A stretch of DNA of 64,000 nucleotides from Prostheceraeus crozeri (GCA_907163375.1 CAJQUW010011528.1:114274-178273), one strand, 5' to 3'; positions 19,280 to 29,440 are shown, counted from the stretch's first letter. Notes: a model not told the origin generated them from the sequence alone. Numbers and translations are program-made.

Positions 19280-20608
19280 ATGGAAAATCCAAATTTAAAA
19301 AAATTATATTCGTCCGCATCATCCTCTTCTTCTTATTCGACGAGATTAACGGGATTTGAAAATAAATGTTTTGATAATAATAATAATAATAATCCATGTA
19401 TAGATGTTAATCTTTTGTTTCAATTACAATCCGAAATATTTAGAGAACAGACTAAAGGTTTACCTTCTATAGAAACTAATTATTGTTTATTTCCAGGTGA
19501 TCCATTTATTAAATTTATGGATATCGTAAGCAAATATAATGATGTAGCTTATGTGGAATTAAATAAAGAAAATATGGTTATAATAGGTCATAATAATGTT
19601 TATGGATTTATTAGAGCAGTGTTACCAATTAGTAATACTGATTGGATAGAAACTAAAATTATTAATTATATCAATATTAAAGAATTAGTTAAAAAATTAA
19701 AATCTTTTTCGAAAGAAAAAATTAGATAATTTGTTGACGATCAAAATCAATATAACATTCACATAGAGAGTAAAAAACATAATGAAGAATTATTATGTCA
19801 AGTTTATTATAGAGACACAATTTATAAACAAGAAACATTAGAAATGCCGCAAAGATATGATGATGATACTTATATAGGATTATATTCAAACTTAAATATT
19901 AATTTGTTAAAATCTTACATAAATGGCTTAGCTCAACAAGAGAAAATTTATATGTGGACAACACCTTATACTAATAACAATGACCATAATCATAATAAAC
20001 GAACTGAAGGTTCTAGGGCTTTGCCCGATCTTAAAGAATCTTATGATTATAATGATGATTCTGTAACATCTGAAAAAGGTGTAAATGGTAAAAAAGATTA
20101 TAAAAATATTAGTAATTATAAAAATTTATCTAAATTTCATTTTCTTACAATTGAAAATAATAATGATGGTATAGTTGAAGATACTGTTAGACAACTATGT
20201 GTCGGGTCTACAAAATTTAAATTAGGATTTACATCTAATCAATTTAAAATTTTATCATCTTTAATAAAAACTAAAAGTGATTCAGATTATGGTGGTGTTA
20301 TTAAATTTTCCAAAAGAGATCAAAGACCAATATTTTTCTCCATTATATTATTATCAGATAAAAAATGTAATTTAGAGTTAGATATTCCAATAAGAGAATG
20401 GTATCCTATCATGGAAGGGCATCCTATACCAAAAAGTGTAATTTATGATGATGAAGAAACAATTTATGATGATGATGAAGAATCAATTGATGATGATGAT
20501 GAAGAATCAATAGTTAGTGAAAAAAATTTAAATTATCTTTTGATGAAACATTATATGATGAAACTTAATATGATAAAACTTAATAGAAAATACAAAAATA
20601 TTCGATAA
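19280..20608 (+). pseudogene. Possible sliding-clamp-like protein, one nonsense codon
   Basis: About 440 codons from MENPNLKKLYS. A Ser-rich start and Asn runs precede a segment (PFIKFMDIVSKYNDVAYVEL, then a strand ending in GFIRAVLPIS) that recalls the N-terminal face of PCNA-type clamps. A C-terminal segment (KFKLGFTSNQFKILSSLI and FFSIILLSDKKCNLELDI) recalls the end of the clamp fold. The middle has low-complexity acidic sequence with an in-frame GC-rich palindrome (20000-20035). TTA has become TAA at 19727-19729 compared with Pol-3 (59673-61001). The C-terminus is an Asp/Glu repeat and then a basic tail. Clamp identity is a hypothesis. It is transcribed opposite to its neighbours in Pol-2. 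Confidence 0.45.
20000..20035. repeat. GC-rich palindromic insertion in the clamp-like gene
   Basis: A segment with GAAGGTTCTAGGGCTTTGCC interrupts the Asn/His-rich linker in frame, adding RTEGSRALPD. The homologous Pol-3 gene (near 60250-60300) has only NNFKESY repeats there. The same peptide TEGSRA appears in the Pol-3 polymerase (59205-59240), encoded by a related palindrome. Confidence 0.75.
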
Positions 20609-20624
20609 ATATATTTTCATATGT

Positions 20625-20748
20625 AATAAATTTTTTAGATGTGTTATAAATTTTTTAGATGTGTTATAAATTTTTTAGATGTGTTATAAATTTTTTAGAT
20701 GTTATAAATTTTTTAGAAGTTATAAAATTTTTAGAAGTTATAAAAAAA
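20625..20748. repeat. Tandem repeats of GTGTTATAAATTTTTTAGAT
   Basis: Four full 20-bp units and several shortened units lie between the convergent 3' ends of the clamp-like and polymerase genes. No gene is present. Confidence 0.85.
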
Positions 20749-20751
20749 TTA

Positions 20752-23700
20752 TTATTCCCACGTGTCATCATCATCACTTAAATTACTCTCACAGATGATT
20801 GTTTGAAATATTTCAGCTTGAATATCTTCTCCGTTATAAGGTAACATAATTTCATTTTCATCAGGTGCTTGACGTTTAAGAATATTTATTTGACCAGAAA
20901 ATTTTTTTTCTTCAGTATTATTATTTTTATCAGGAATACTAATTCCAGTTTCTAAAGATCGTTTCCATGGTTTATTAACTGTAGTCGATAATGTTTTCCC
21001 CGAATATAATTTTAGAAAATCTTCTACTTTTACTTTGTTTTGTGAATAACCTTTGAATGTTTTCTTTTCACTAAGTCTCCCTTGTTCATCTACAGTAATA
21101 CAGTATTTTACTTTAGGTGCAATAAACATTGCAAAAATAATTCCACCATTTCCATAATCATTTTTCCCTTGACACAATTCTCCTCCAACATATCCAGCAG
21201 CGTCTAATTTATTAAAGAGCTCATTGGAAATATATATTGAATCAGTATCTGTATAATGAATGTATTTTTCTTTGAAACCATTAATTTCTAAAATAAAGTT
21301 ATTCATGATTCTTCTAGAGTGAGAAAGAATGAAAGAACCTAAGTGTGATGGCATGAATGACGTCTTCCCATCTTTTACAATATTAGTTTTGAGAAATTCA
21401 TCATCTTCCATTTCTACTTTCGCTAAATATAGTTCATCATTTAATTTTTCATAATCTTTTACTTCTTGAGTGAAGTTTTTTCTCAATGTATTCTCATTCC
21501 ATAAATGATATTTAGTGGTTATATCTTTTTGCACAGTTTTGCCATATAGCGAATTCATCAATAATTTAATTAACTCATCACCTACAGTATTTCCTTCTGT
21601 TTTATATCTTTTTCTCAAATTAAAAAGTTTTTCAATATAATTTCGAAATGGTGAAACTTGATAATTTTTTTCATAAATTATACCATCAGTAATATGTAAG
21701 ATTTTTCCCCCACATCTAACAATTTCTTGTATGTCTACAGAAGTTAATACATCATAACATATACCATTTCTAAACCTGATTACTTTCACATGAGAATTAT
21801 TATTTTGATTTTTAACTTTATCTTTTATAGGAACTGATTGGAAAAACATATCATTCGGATATTGAAACACAACAGAGAATATTCCAGTTTTAGGTCTAAA
21901 TGTTTGAGTATTAAATTTATATACTATTTCCCGCTCTTCTTCTTGACGAAATTTTCTAGCTGATTCAGCTTTAGGGTATTCTGAATTTTCATCATACATA
22001 GCTGATGGATATAAAGATGTGGCATCAAAAGCCATTAGAAATTCTTGTTTTTGTTCAAGTAGTTGATTTGAAATTTTCTTACAAATTTCAGTTTTATCTC
22101 CTAAATCTCGATACTGTTTCATTAAATCTATTAAATTACTTCCAAGGGACAAACCCCCACCAGCGTAGCGGCCAGGGGACAAAGCCCCACCAGCGTAGCG
22201 ACCAGGGGACAAAGCCCCCCCCCCAGCGTAGCGACCAGGTAAATACTGTTTTAATATTGGTAACAAGACGCTACAAAATGGCGATATGTATTTTCTTATA
22301 TTTGCTGAAACTCTTCCACCTTTAACAGATTTTCAAATATAATTTCTAGCTCATAAATCTATATGAGAATGAATATTTATATTGTCGTTTTGTACGCTTT
22401 TCATCCAACCGTTAAATGTTAAAGCAGAGGATGTCAAATTAGTAGTTATATCTTCACCAACTAAATCTCGCATAACATTATTATATTTGTAGATACAAAA
22501 AGCTAAAGAAAGAATATCGTTAACTAAATATGGTCTCCATTCATTTTCTTTTTCTTTATAATTTTCATGTGTTATGTCTCCAATTTCATAATTTAATTTA
22601 CACACATTCATAGGGATTTTAAAATTCTCACACCATTTAGAAAGACTTGTTTTTACATGTTGATAACTACATTTCATTATAATAGTTTGAAGTGCTAATT
22701 TACCTGACGGTGAATCTTTTTTCATATTGTTTTTAAATCTAAAAGATTTTTGAATGTATCTACTAACACATTCAGTTGTATAAGGATTTTGTAATGAAGT
22801 AGTCAATATTCCTCTTGAAGTTTTAAGAGGCGGTTTAGATAATTTAAAATTAGCTTTTATCGGAAAATAGGAATCAAAACCTGATGAATTGTGAGCTATT
22901 AAAGTTACTCTAGAATAATTAAATTTTCCAAGAGTTTTAAAAAATTGATGGATCGGACATACGTCCTCTGGGTTTCCCCCGATCGAACATTCATCATCCT
23001 CAGTTCTCGTAAATATTTTCACACAATTTTGAAGTTTATTAAATTCTAATTCAGTTAAATTATTATACTCATTAATCTGTTTTTTAAGTTTTTTAATTTC
23101 ATCTTCATCTTTTGATCGTTTAATTTTAATCATATCACTTAACAAACGTGTTTCTAATTCTTTCAATCTTTGTTTCGGTAAACAACATATAAATTTATTA
23201 AAATTAATAGCTCCTACAGCATAAGGAATAGGATGAGCTGTTGAACAGTTAGGATCGGGAAAAGTTTCGAGATCCCAAATATATGTTGAACTATAGTCAA
23301 TTTTTTTCTTTGTTATGATTTTATATGGACGCGTTGTTAGATTTTCATCAGTAACTGTTTTATATATGGGTTTGAAATTATTTTCAATTTCTCTAATAGC
23401 TTTTAATTTATGAGATTTATTAATTAAACAATAGTGACCAATTGTTGAACCTGCGTGAAAATAATTGTAATAAACATAATTATTAAACGTTTCAATTCCT
23501 CTAGGATTTAAATGACGATTGGCAGGACTATAATATTGAACACATTCTCCAAAATATTTATTGAATTGAGAAAATTTGCAGTTTGACATTACTCCTGTTC
23601 TAGATGTGGCTTTCTCTTTATATAAAAAATTATTAAACATTTCTTTCATCATTTCTCCTTGTTCTTCATTAAAACCTCGTAAAACATTATGACATTTAAT

Positions 23701-24321
23701 AAAACAAAAATCTTCAAAAGGAATATAACAATATTCACCGAAATATTCTTTGATTCTATATTTCATATTAATCCCTGCCCCTCTATGCGATCTTTGTACT
23801 AACTTCATTCCAAATTCTTCATATTTAATATTACCTGTAAAAATCCATTCGTTAGCATCGGATTTCTCATCCAGATTCGAAAACCATGTTTCAAATGATT
23901 TTTTATTATAGAAGGTTACGTAAAAATTTTGAATTATATTTTCCTGATCTTTAATAACTTTTCCAAGTAAATTAATAATTTTATCATTTGCTAAAAGTTT
24001 CCGCATATCATTTACTACATTAATAAAAGATACATTTTCATATTTAATTTCATTTGGATTAAATAAATTACATAAATCATCACCAAGTTCATCCTTAATT
24101 CTATCATCAAAAAAGATATCAGTAATAGGAGTTTCTAATATTTCTTTTGTTCCACTTTTCTGTTTTTTAGTATTACGTCTAATACTACGCCTAGTACGTT
24201 TCTGTTTTTTAATACGTTTACTACGTTTACTATGTTTAATTTGTGCATTAAACTCAGCAGTTTGTTTCTTGATTAATTCATCAATCCTACACGTTTGTCC
24301 GAGAGACATTTCACGATTCAT
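20752..24321 (-). pseudogene. polB: Type B DNA polymerase, Pol-2 type (DLETF exonuclease)
   Basis: A protein-primed family B polymerase of about 1180 codons starting MNREMSLGQTC. A basic N-terminus is followed by a domain with CFIKCHNVLRGF and SHKLKAIREIENNFK, common in one class of Polinton polymerases. The exonuclease has DLETF, AHNSSGFDSYF and YLVNDILSL. The polymerase has motif A FDATSLYPSAM, motif B LLMNSLYGKT and motif C YTDTDSIYI. Frameshifts between 22325 and 22351 split it. Palindromes inserted at 22140-22240 and 22960-22995 add peptides. There is no endonuclease VII-like zinc domain, unlike the Pol-1/Pol-3 polymerase, and it lies in the reverse orientation relative to theirs. Confidence 0.88.
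22140..22240. repeat. Triple GC-rich repeat inside the Pol-2 polymerase gene
   Basis: Three tandem units of the form CCACCAGCGTAGCGACCAGG, with GGGACAAAGCCCC between them, encode GRYAGG repeats just upstream of polymerase motif A. They are very GC-rich against an AT-rich gene. They belong to the palindrome family seen elsewhere in the elements and interrupt the conserved region between exonuclease and motif A. Confidence 0.8.
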
Positions 24322-24346
24322 ATTTTTTAAAAGAAAAAAATAATTT

Positions 24347-24676
24347 TTACATAGAACCTCGGTTCCGTTTTTGCATATACACAGGAATATGTAATTGATG
24401 TAATGTTTCTAATTCATGTGCTGTTAAATGTTCTTTCTTAACCAACCACCATAAATTATTATACGCCAGAAATACTCGGAAACTTCTTAAACAAAGTGGA
24501 AAGTCTTTTGTTTTAACACACGGTTTAATACCATGTTTTGTTTTATAATCTGTAACGAGCGCTACGTATTTATGATGATAATAAAATCTAACTTCTTTCT
24601 TCGAATTTACAGGATTTGTAGGATGACGATAATCTTTTAAAACTGGTACATGCTCTATCTTATAATCATCCAACAT
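24347..24676 (-). CDS. 109-residue protein of unknown function (MLDDYK)
   Basis: It starts MLDDYKIEHVPVLKDYRHPT after the usual A/T motif and is rich in Tyr, His, Trp and Lys. It contains a WWLVKKEHLTAHELETLHQL helix and ends in basic QKRNRGSM. I do not recognise the family. It sits between the ATPase and the Pol-2-type polymerase and is absent between the same genes in Pol-3, so it probably travelled with the polymerase module. Its first third is also present in the chimeric frame at 24739-25179. Confidence 0.55.
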   Translation of the reverse strand: MLDDYKIEHVPVLKDYRHPTNPVNSKKEVRFYYHHKYVALVTDYKTKHGIKPCVKTKDFPLCLRSFRVFLAYNNLWWLVKKEHLTAHELETLHQLHIPVYMQKRNRGSM

Positions 24677-25580
24677 ATTTTTTTTATTTTTATTAACAAA
24701 AAATTTATAAGAAAAAATTATTCGGTCACTCCGTTCGATCACTCCTCGAAAATATTTTCTATAACTCTTTCATGATTTTTTTTATCAATATTAATTGTAA
24801 TGAAGCCATAATCTTTTGACCAAGCATTGTTACACGATTGTTTAAATTCATCTTTATTTCTTACACATAAATCTCTTAACAAATCACTTAAGTTTCTTGC
24901 ATTTATTTCAAATAGTATAAATATATTTGCATTCTTTCTAATAACACTTCCATCTAATGAATACATACTTTGTGTTAAATAAAATACACTACAGTTATTA
25001 TGTCTACCTCTTGTGAAATAATTTCTCTGAACTGACTGATTTCTATCATTAACACAATCATCAAAAATTACACAATGATGATAATAAAATCTAACTTCTT
25101 TCTTCGAATTTACAGGATTTGTAGGATGACGATAATCTTTTAAAACTGGTACATGCTCTATCTTATAATCATCCAACATATTTTTTTTATTTTTATTAAC
25201 AAAAAATTTATAAGAAAAAATTATTCGGTCACTCCGTTCGATCACTCCCCGAAAATATTTTCTATAACTCTTTCATGATTTTTTTTATCAATATTAATTG
25301 TAATGAAGCCATAATCTTTTGACCAAGCATTGTTACACGATTGTTTAAATTCATCTTTATTTCTTACACATAAATCTCTTAACAAATCACTTAAGTTTCT
25401 TGCATTTATTTCAAATAGTATAAATATATTTGCATTCTTTCTAATAACACTTCCATCTAATGAATACATACTTTGTGTTAAATAAAAAACACTACAGTTA
25501 TTATGTCTACCTCTTGTGAAATAAATTCTCTGAACTGACTGATTTCTATCATTAACACAATCATCAAAAATTACACAATG
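24575..25580. repeat. 503-bp tandem duplication across ATPase 3' end
   Basis: Positions 24575-25077 and 25078-25580 are near-identical, with only a few differences. Each holds the 5' third of the 109-residue gene, its upstream motif and the 3' half of the ATPase. The junction near 25077 shares ATG with the flanks. The few differences imply a recent event. Confidence 0.9.
24739..25179 (-). pseudogene. Chimeric frame made by the 503-bp duplication
   Basis: The duplication fused the first ~35 residues of the 109-residue protein (MLDDYK to FYYHH) to the ATPase from Walker B (CVIFDDC) to its end. The frame is open for about 146 codons. It lacks Walker A, so it cannot be an active ATPase. It keeps an intact start motif, so it might be expressed, but it is best read as a by-product. 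Confidence 0.75.
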
Positions 25581-26009
25581 TTTCATTGTTTTATCTAGTT
25601 TACTAGGATCTTGCATATTACCACTATCATCTATTAATTGTATCTTTATATGGTTATTTTTATTAGATTCTACTAACTGATTATTTTTTGCTGCTTCTTC
25701 ACACCACGAACTTATTTCTTCTTCATCTTCAGATTTTTCATATTCTTTGAATAATGAAGCAATTGCTGTTTTTTTAAGATTATTTTCAAATCCATATTTT
25801 AAAAATTGATAGACGGGTTGTTCTGCCGTTGTTGTATAAATTATAAGATTGTTATAATCCGAAAAATTTGGAGTCGTTAAAATTTTAAATAATAGATACG
25901 TTTTTCCGCAACCTGATCTTCCACAAATAACTGACAAAACTTTATTAGATAAATTTGGATGATGATTAAATTTAAGTTTTTTTTTATTTAATGGTAGCAC
26001 TTCACTCAT
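25242..26009 (-). CDS. Packaging ATPase (FtsK/HerA type), intact
   Basis: A 255-residue genome-packaging ATPase and the only unbroken copy in the window. It starts MSEVLPLNKKKLKFNHHPN. Walker A is ICGRSGCGKTYLLFKIL, Walker B is HCVIFDDCVN, and a YFTRGRHNNCSVFYLTQS segment follows with the likely arginine finger and sensor positions. The length and order match the short Polinton ATPases (A32-like), which thread DNA into the capsid at a vertex. The start codon is at the end of the A/T motif 26007-26025. It follows the penton-like gene on the same strand, 86 bp away, with a palindrome between. Confidence 0.92.
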   Translation of the reverse strand: MSEVLPLNKKKLKFNHHPNLSNKVLSVICGRSGCGKTYLLFKILTTPNFSDYNNLIIYTTTAEQPVYQFLKYGFENNLKKTAIASLFKEYEKSEDEEEISSWCEEAAKNNQLVESNKNNHIKIQLIDDSGNMQDPSKLDKTMKHCVIFDDCVNDRNQSVQRIYFTRGRHNNCSVFYLTQSMYSLDGSVIRKNANIFILFEINARNLSDLLRDLCVRNKDEFKQSCNNAWSKDYGFITINIDKKNHERVIENIFGE

Positions 26010-26095
26010 TTTTTAATAAAAAAATTTATTTTTATTTTATTTTTGTTTTTAAAGAAGAAGAAGAAAATTAAACTTCTCTAGCTTCGCGTGGGAGT

Positions 26096-26884
26096 TTATA
26101 CCTCTCCAACCAAAAGATCTATCATAATCTCTTCACCTCCAAAATTTATTTCCTGTCCTTTTTCATCAGTGATTCTAATGCCAATGTTGTTAATAGTTTT
26201 TCTTGTAATAGGAAAATATATTAATGTTTGTGGAATTACATTTAATCTATAACCAATGGGTACAGTAAAAGCTGGAAAACTGAATAATAAATTTGATAAT
26301 TTACCATTTATATATCCTCCTTCAATAATGTCACAATGTACAACAATTGAATTTATTTCAGTTATTTTTGGAATCTTCTCACCTAAATGATAACCTTGAC
26401 TATAGGTTTGTTTATTAAATCCTAATAGCTTTGACAATGATCTATCATGATTAAAATCAACTTGATGATTTTCGTCTTAAGTAAGAGAAAATTTATTAAC
26501 TGCCGGTTCAACTGCAAAATGTAATTGTTTCTTATCTTTAAATGATATACCTAAATGTCTCTTAATTTCATTTGATATTGTTTCAACTTCGTAAGAACCA
26601 GGAAGAAAAGTTTCTATTTTCCATGTTTTGCCTTTATCAGTAGAATATCTAAATTGATCAATCACATCTTTGATAACGTTTTGAATAGTGTTAAATGTAG
26701 AGAAACTAGTCAATGCAATTTGATAATTTTTATTTTGTTCCAAATGTAGAATGGGTTCTAAATTACAAGTGTGTGATGAAGTAGTTGTTATAATTTTTAA
26801 CGTCGTACTAAATTTTGATGAACCCAAAATCTCTATCAAATTTTCTAAATGATTATTAATTTTGTCTAAATCTGCTGAGCACAT
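26096..26884 (-). pseudogene. Penton-like minor capsid protein, nonsense mutation
   Basis: The same family as 1387-2175: start MCSADLDKINNHLENL, LPGSYEV, LSKLLGFNKQ, INSIVVHCDIIEGGY and a C-terminal FGGEEIMIDLL strand. A TTA-to-TAA change at 26477-26479 stops translation after 135 of 262 residues; the remainder stays in frame to 26096. This single change would leave Pol-2 without a vertex protein unless another copy supplies it. The neighbouring genes on the same strand are ATPase (downstream) and MDKIR (upstream). Confidence 0.75.
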
Positions 26885-26957
26885 TTTTTAGTTAAAATTT
26901 TGAATAAATATTTTTTAAGAAATATTTTTTTTTTATAAAAAATTAAAAACAACAACA

Positions 26958-27003
26958 TATTTCAGCTACGGGCGAAGCCCTGGAGGACATCAGAGATGTC
27001 CAG
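26958..27003. repeat. GC-rich palindromes at the MDKIR gene 3' end (Pol-2)
   Basis: Two hairpins (GGGCGAAGCCC and GGACATC...GATGTCC) are inserted between words that are contiguous in Pol-1 (near 1334). They change the protein C-terminus to SITGHL. Pol-3 has a different hairpin at the same point (53080-53112). Confidence 0.85.
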
Positions 27004-27811
27004 TTATACTTTTATAATCCTCTTCATTTAGAATCTTCTTTTCTAACAGTCTTTTCAATATAGCATGAATTTCATTGAAACTAGAATTATGTCCTTCTTT
27101 TAATGCAGATATTAAAATATTTAATCTATTTAGTAATTCTTGTGGATCATCTGGTAAAAATACAGTTGTTTCAGTTTTCTGTTTTTCAGATAAACCATTC
27201 CCTACTTTAACTCCCGTTGATAATAAATTTTCTAATTGTTTATAACGTCTAAGAGATTTTACTGCACCAACTCTGTCTAACATAGCTTTATATTTTATGA
27301 GATCTTCTACAGCATAATTATTTAAATCTGCTCCTCTTAAAAGATTAACAAAATTTCTATCTAAATTAAAAGGAGATTTATCTGGTGAAAAAATTATACC
27401 TCGAAAAGGTTGTGGAAATATTTCTTTTTGTCCAAGATAAAATCTAGGTATTGTTTTTCCATCTATAAATGAAATAGAATGTTCAAATTGCATAGATTTT
27501 GGTAATTTCTTATTAATGTTTGATTCTAGTAATCCATAGTCATCTAATATAGTTTTGTGCTCTGGATCTGTTATATCAATTTGTTTATCATTATTTGTAC
27601 TTTCTTTTTCAAGAGTTTTAAATGGTTTCATAGTTTTCTCAAAATCAGTTTTTACTTGCTCGGTTTGCTGCATTTGTTCAAACATATCAGATTGAATACC
27701 AGCTTTTATCATTCTATGTTGAAGATGATTTTCTTTCATAATATTTCTTTGTTTTATTAACTCTTCTAATTGTTTTATTCTTTTAAAATTATCAGCTCTA
27801 ATTTTATCCAT
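26990..27811 (-). CDS. Conserved Polinton protein (MDKIR family), intact
   Basis: A 273-residue frame from MDKIRADNFKRIKQLEEL. The N-terminus is a predicted coiled helix. The central DDYGLLESNINKKLPKS and FYLGQKEIFPQPFRGIIF strands are followed by NLLRGADLNNYAVEDLIKYK and RRYKQLENLLSTGVKVG. The order recalls a protein often found next to Polinton penton and ATPase genes, with no function assigned that I know. The start is chosen at the ATG shared by all three copies; an upstream ATG exists but lies in the divergent leader. The C-terminus is set by an inserted palindrome. An unspecified structural role is likely from context. Confidence 0.65.
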   Translation of the reverse strand: MDKIRADNFKRIKQLEELIKQRNIMKENHLQHRMIKAGIQSDMFEQMQQTEQVKTDFEKTMKPFKTLEKESTNNDKQIDITDPEHKTILDDYGLLESNINKKLPKSMQFEHSISFIDGKTIPRFYLGQKEIFPQPFRGIIFSPDKSPFNLDRNFVNLLRGADLNNYAVEDLIKYKAMLDRVGAVKSLRRYKQLENLLSTGVKVGNGLSEKQKTETTVFLPDDPQELLNRLNILISALKEGHNSSFNEIHAILKRLLEKKILNEEDYKSITGHL

Positions 27812-27984
27812 TTTTAAAATATAATATTTGAATTTTGTGGTAACATTGGAATACAGCAAAAACATTTTACTGAACAAATTATTTTTTTATTGCTTTGTTG
27901 TTTGACATCTTTTCGTTTAAAGTTCTCGTTTTAAGTTTTGTTTAATAAAGTTTTGTTTAATAAAGTTTTGCTTAAATTTTCGCT

Positions 27985-28644
27985 TTAAGTTTTTAGCTCT
28001 TCTAAAAAAAATTTGTCATTTTCTTCATTAGAAATTTTAGCATCACTAGAAATTTTGCCATCCTTTTTATTTTTATCATCAACTTTTTCTGTCTGTGATT
28101 GAAATGATATTTGATTTACTTCATTAGCTATTTGATCAAATTTTTCAATCTCATCTAACGTAATAACATTATCATCACATACTCTTTGAAAGTAGTAATG
28201 TAGTTTATCATAGACTTCTTTAATATGTAAATGCTTAGTTTTTAATGATTTTCGTTTCTTAGTTATTAAAGATTTTTCTAACATTGTAACAAGTGAAGTT
28301 GCAAAAACACCCGTACCTGTTAAAGCTGTAGCAACTACTGGAATTACTAAAACACCTGAAGATATAACAATTGTTAAAGCACCTAAACTTATTGTTAAGA
28401 ATATGCCAATTCCTTGTGTTACATTCTTAACTTTAGTCCATCTCTTTCTTAATTTTTTATAATGCTCTAATCTTAATAATAATTGAGATTCCTTATCTTT
28501 CATATACCTAACTCTATCTTTGTGTTTTTCTTTATTCATTTTTTCAATGTCCATTAAAGTAGAACTACGTTCATATGATAACGAAGGATATATTCTTGAG
28601 GTTCCTTCCATTTCTGAAGTTCCTTCCACTTTTGTTTCTTCCAT
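27985..28644 (-). CDS. Two-TM Polinton membrane protein
   Basis: A 219-residue intact copy starting MEETKVEGTSEMEGTSRIYP. A long charged helix (MNKEKHKDRVRYMKDKESQL) precedes two adjoining hydrophobic segments near residues 70-115 (GIGIFLTISLGALTIVISSG; LVIPVVATALTGTGVFATSL). Basic KKRKSLKTKHLHIKEVYDKL, an EF-like helical stretch (DDNVITLDEIEKFDQI) and an acidic tail follow. It reads inward from the right terminal repeat, which ends 9 bp upstream of the ATG, so the terminal repeat must hold its promoter. It is probably membrane-associated; the role is unknown. Confidence 0.65.
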   Translation of the reverse strand: MEETKVEGTSEMEGTSRIYPSLSYERSSTLMDIEKMNKEKHKDRVRYMKDKESQLLLRLEHYKKLRKRWTKVKNVTQGIGIFLTISLGALTIVISSGVLVIPVVATALTGTGVFATSLVTMLEKSLITKKRKSLKTKHLHIKEVYDKLHYYFQRVCDDNVITLDEIEKFDQIANEVNQISFQSQTEKVDDKNKKDGKISSDAKISNEENDKFFLEELKT

Positions 28645-28652
28645 TTTTAAAG

Positions 28653-29084
28653 AAATATTTTTAGTCACATGATATATTTTAAAAACCTGAAAAATGGATT
28701 TAAAAGACGTTTTTAAAAATACTAATTTTCGGTGTCCTAGAACGGTCATGATTTTGGCGGGGGTGAAAATTGTAATTCTCAAATTTTGAGATTCTTAACT
28801 TTTATGATTTTTTCGGTGTCCTGGAACGGTCATGATTTAAGCGGTGAAAATTGTAATTCTCAAATTTGAGATTTTGAAAAATTTGAAAAATTGGGTATTT
28901 TTAAAAACGCTTAAGTTTTCGCCCTTCGGTCTTCGGCCACGTGAAATTTGAAGTCTACCTAAATTTTTGAAATTTTTGAAATTTTGATTTTTTTGAAAAA
29001 CCCGCAAAAGTGTGACATCCGACGCAAGCGAAGCGAAGCAAAGCGAAGCGAAGCGTCGCGCCGGATGTCACACTATATACTACT
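28653..29084 (-). repeat. Right terminal inverted repeat of Pol-2
   Basis: The inverse of 11026-11560 with two rather than three internal units. It has GGTGTCCTAGAACGGTCATG at 28732 and GGTGTCCTGGAACGGTCATG at 28814, CTCAAATTTGAG-type palindromes, and the terminal stem-loop 29010-29073 with CGAAG repeats in its loop. Confidence 0.92.
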
Positions 29085-29090
29085 ACCGCA

Positions 29091-29226
29091 ATCGGTGCGC
29101 CCCGGCTCCAAACGGTGTGGATTCTGTTCACGAGAAATGGATCGGAAAGTAACCAAAGTCTGCTCTGAGTGCGGCGCTGGTGTCTGCAAAGATCACATGG
29201 TGCTCAAGTGTAATTTGTGTGCTTAA
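29091..29226 (+). pseudogene. PB2 piggyBac transposase, C-terminal zinc domain
   Basis: This continues the PB2 transposase in the frame that was open at 11020, after Pol-2 and the duplicated ACCGCA. It encodes GSKRCGFCSREMDRKVTKVC and further Cys/His pairs ending at a TAA, the C-terminal cysteine-rich domain that binds piggyBac ends. Its separation from the catalytic part by 18 kb is direct proof of nested insertion. Confidence 0.9.
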
Positions 29227-29440
29227 AATTTACTGTTTTATATCATATTTTGATAAAGTTCTTTGTGGCAACTTTGAAATATAGTGTCAAAGTTTTGCAA
29301 AAAAATTGTCCAAAAGTTTTCGTTATCTAAAAATATGGAAATTTGGAATTTTAGACCAATTATTTAATTATATTATAATGAGGAAATTTTTTACCCTACG
29401 GTAAACCATGTCAGTATTCTTTTGGTATACCAAGGGTTAA

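Larger units (their letters stand above)
11026..29084 (-). mobile_element. Pol-2: complete 18-kb Polinton/Maverick element
   Basis: The element runs AGTAGTATATAG...CTATATACTACT and is flanked by an exact 6-bp duplication ACCGCA (11020-11025 and 29085-29090), the Polinton hallmark. Terminal inverted repeats are 535 bp (left) and 432 bp (right). It carries protease, PLA2-integrase, pX-like protein, major capsid, second small virion-like protein, fibre-like protein, clamp-like protein, type B polymerase, a 109-residue protein, packaging ATPase, penton-like protein, MDKIR protein and two-TM protein. ATPase, MDKIR, two-TM, pX-like and protease frames are intact; the polymerase, both main capsid genes and others are broken. 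It is inserted in the transposase gene of PB2. Confidence 0.95.
9122..29436 (+). mobile_element. PB2: second piggyBac transposon, split by Pol-2
   Basis: The terminal repeats CCCTTGGTATACC (9122-9134) and GGTATACCAAGGG (29424-29436) are flanked by TTAA (9118-9121 and 29437-29440). Without the nested Polinton and one copy of its target duplication the element is about 2.25 kb, a normal piggyBac size. Its transposase reads on the plus strand and is cut near its C-terminus by Pol-2. It is unrelated in terminal sequence to PB1 and much more decayed. Confidence 0.92.

Noticed and set aside
24739-25179. Second, shorter packaging ATPase gene.
   Set aside because: It lacks Walker A and is fully explained by the 503-bp tandem duplication.
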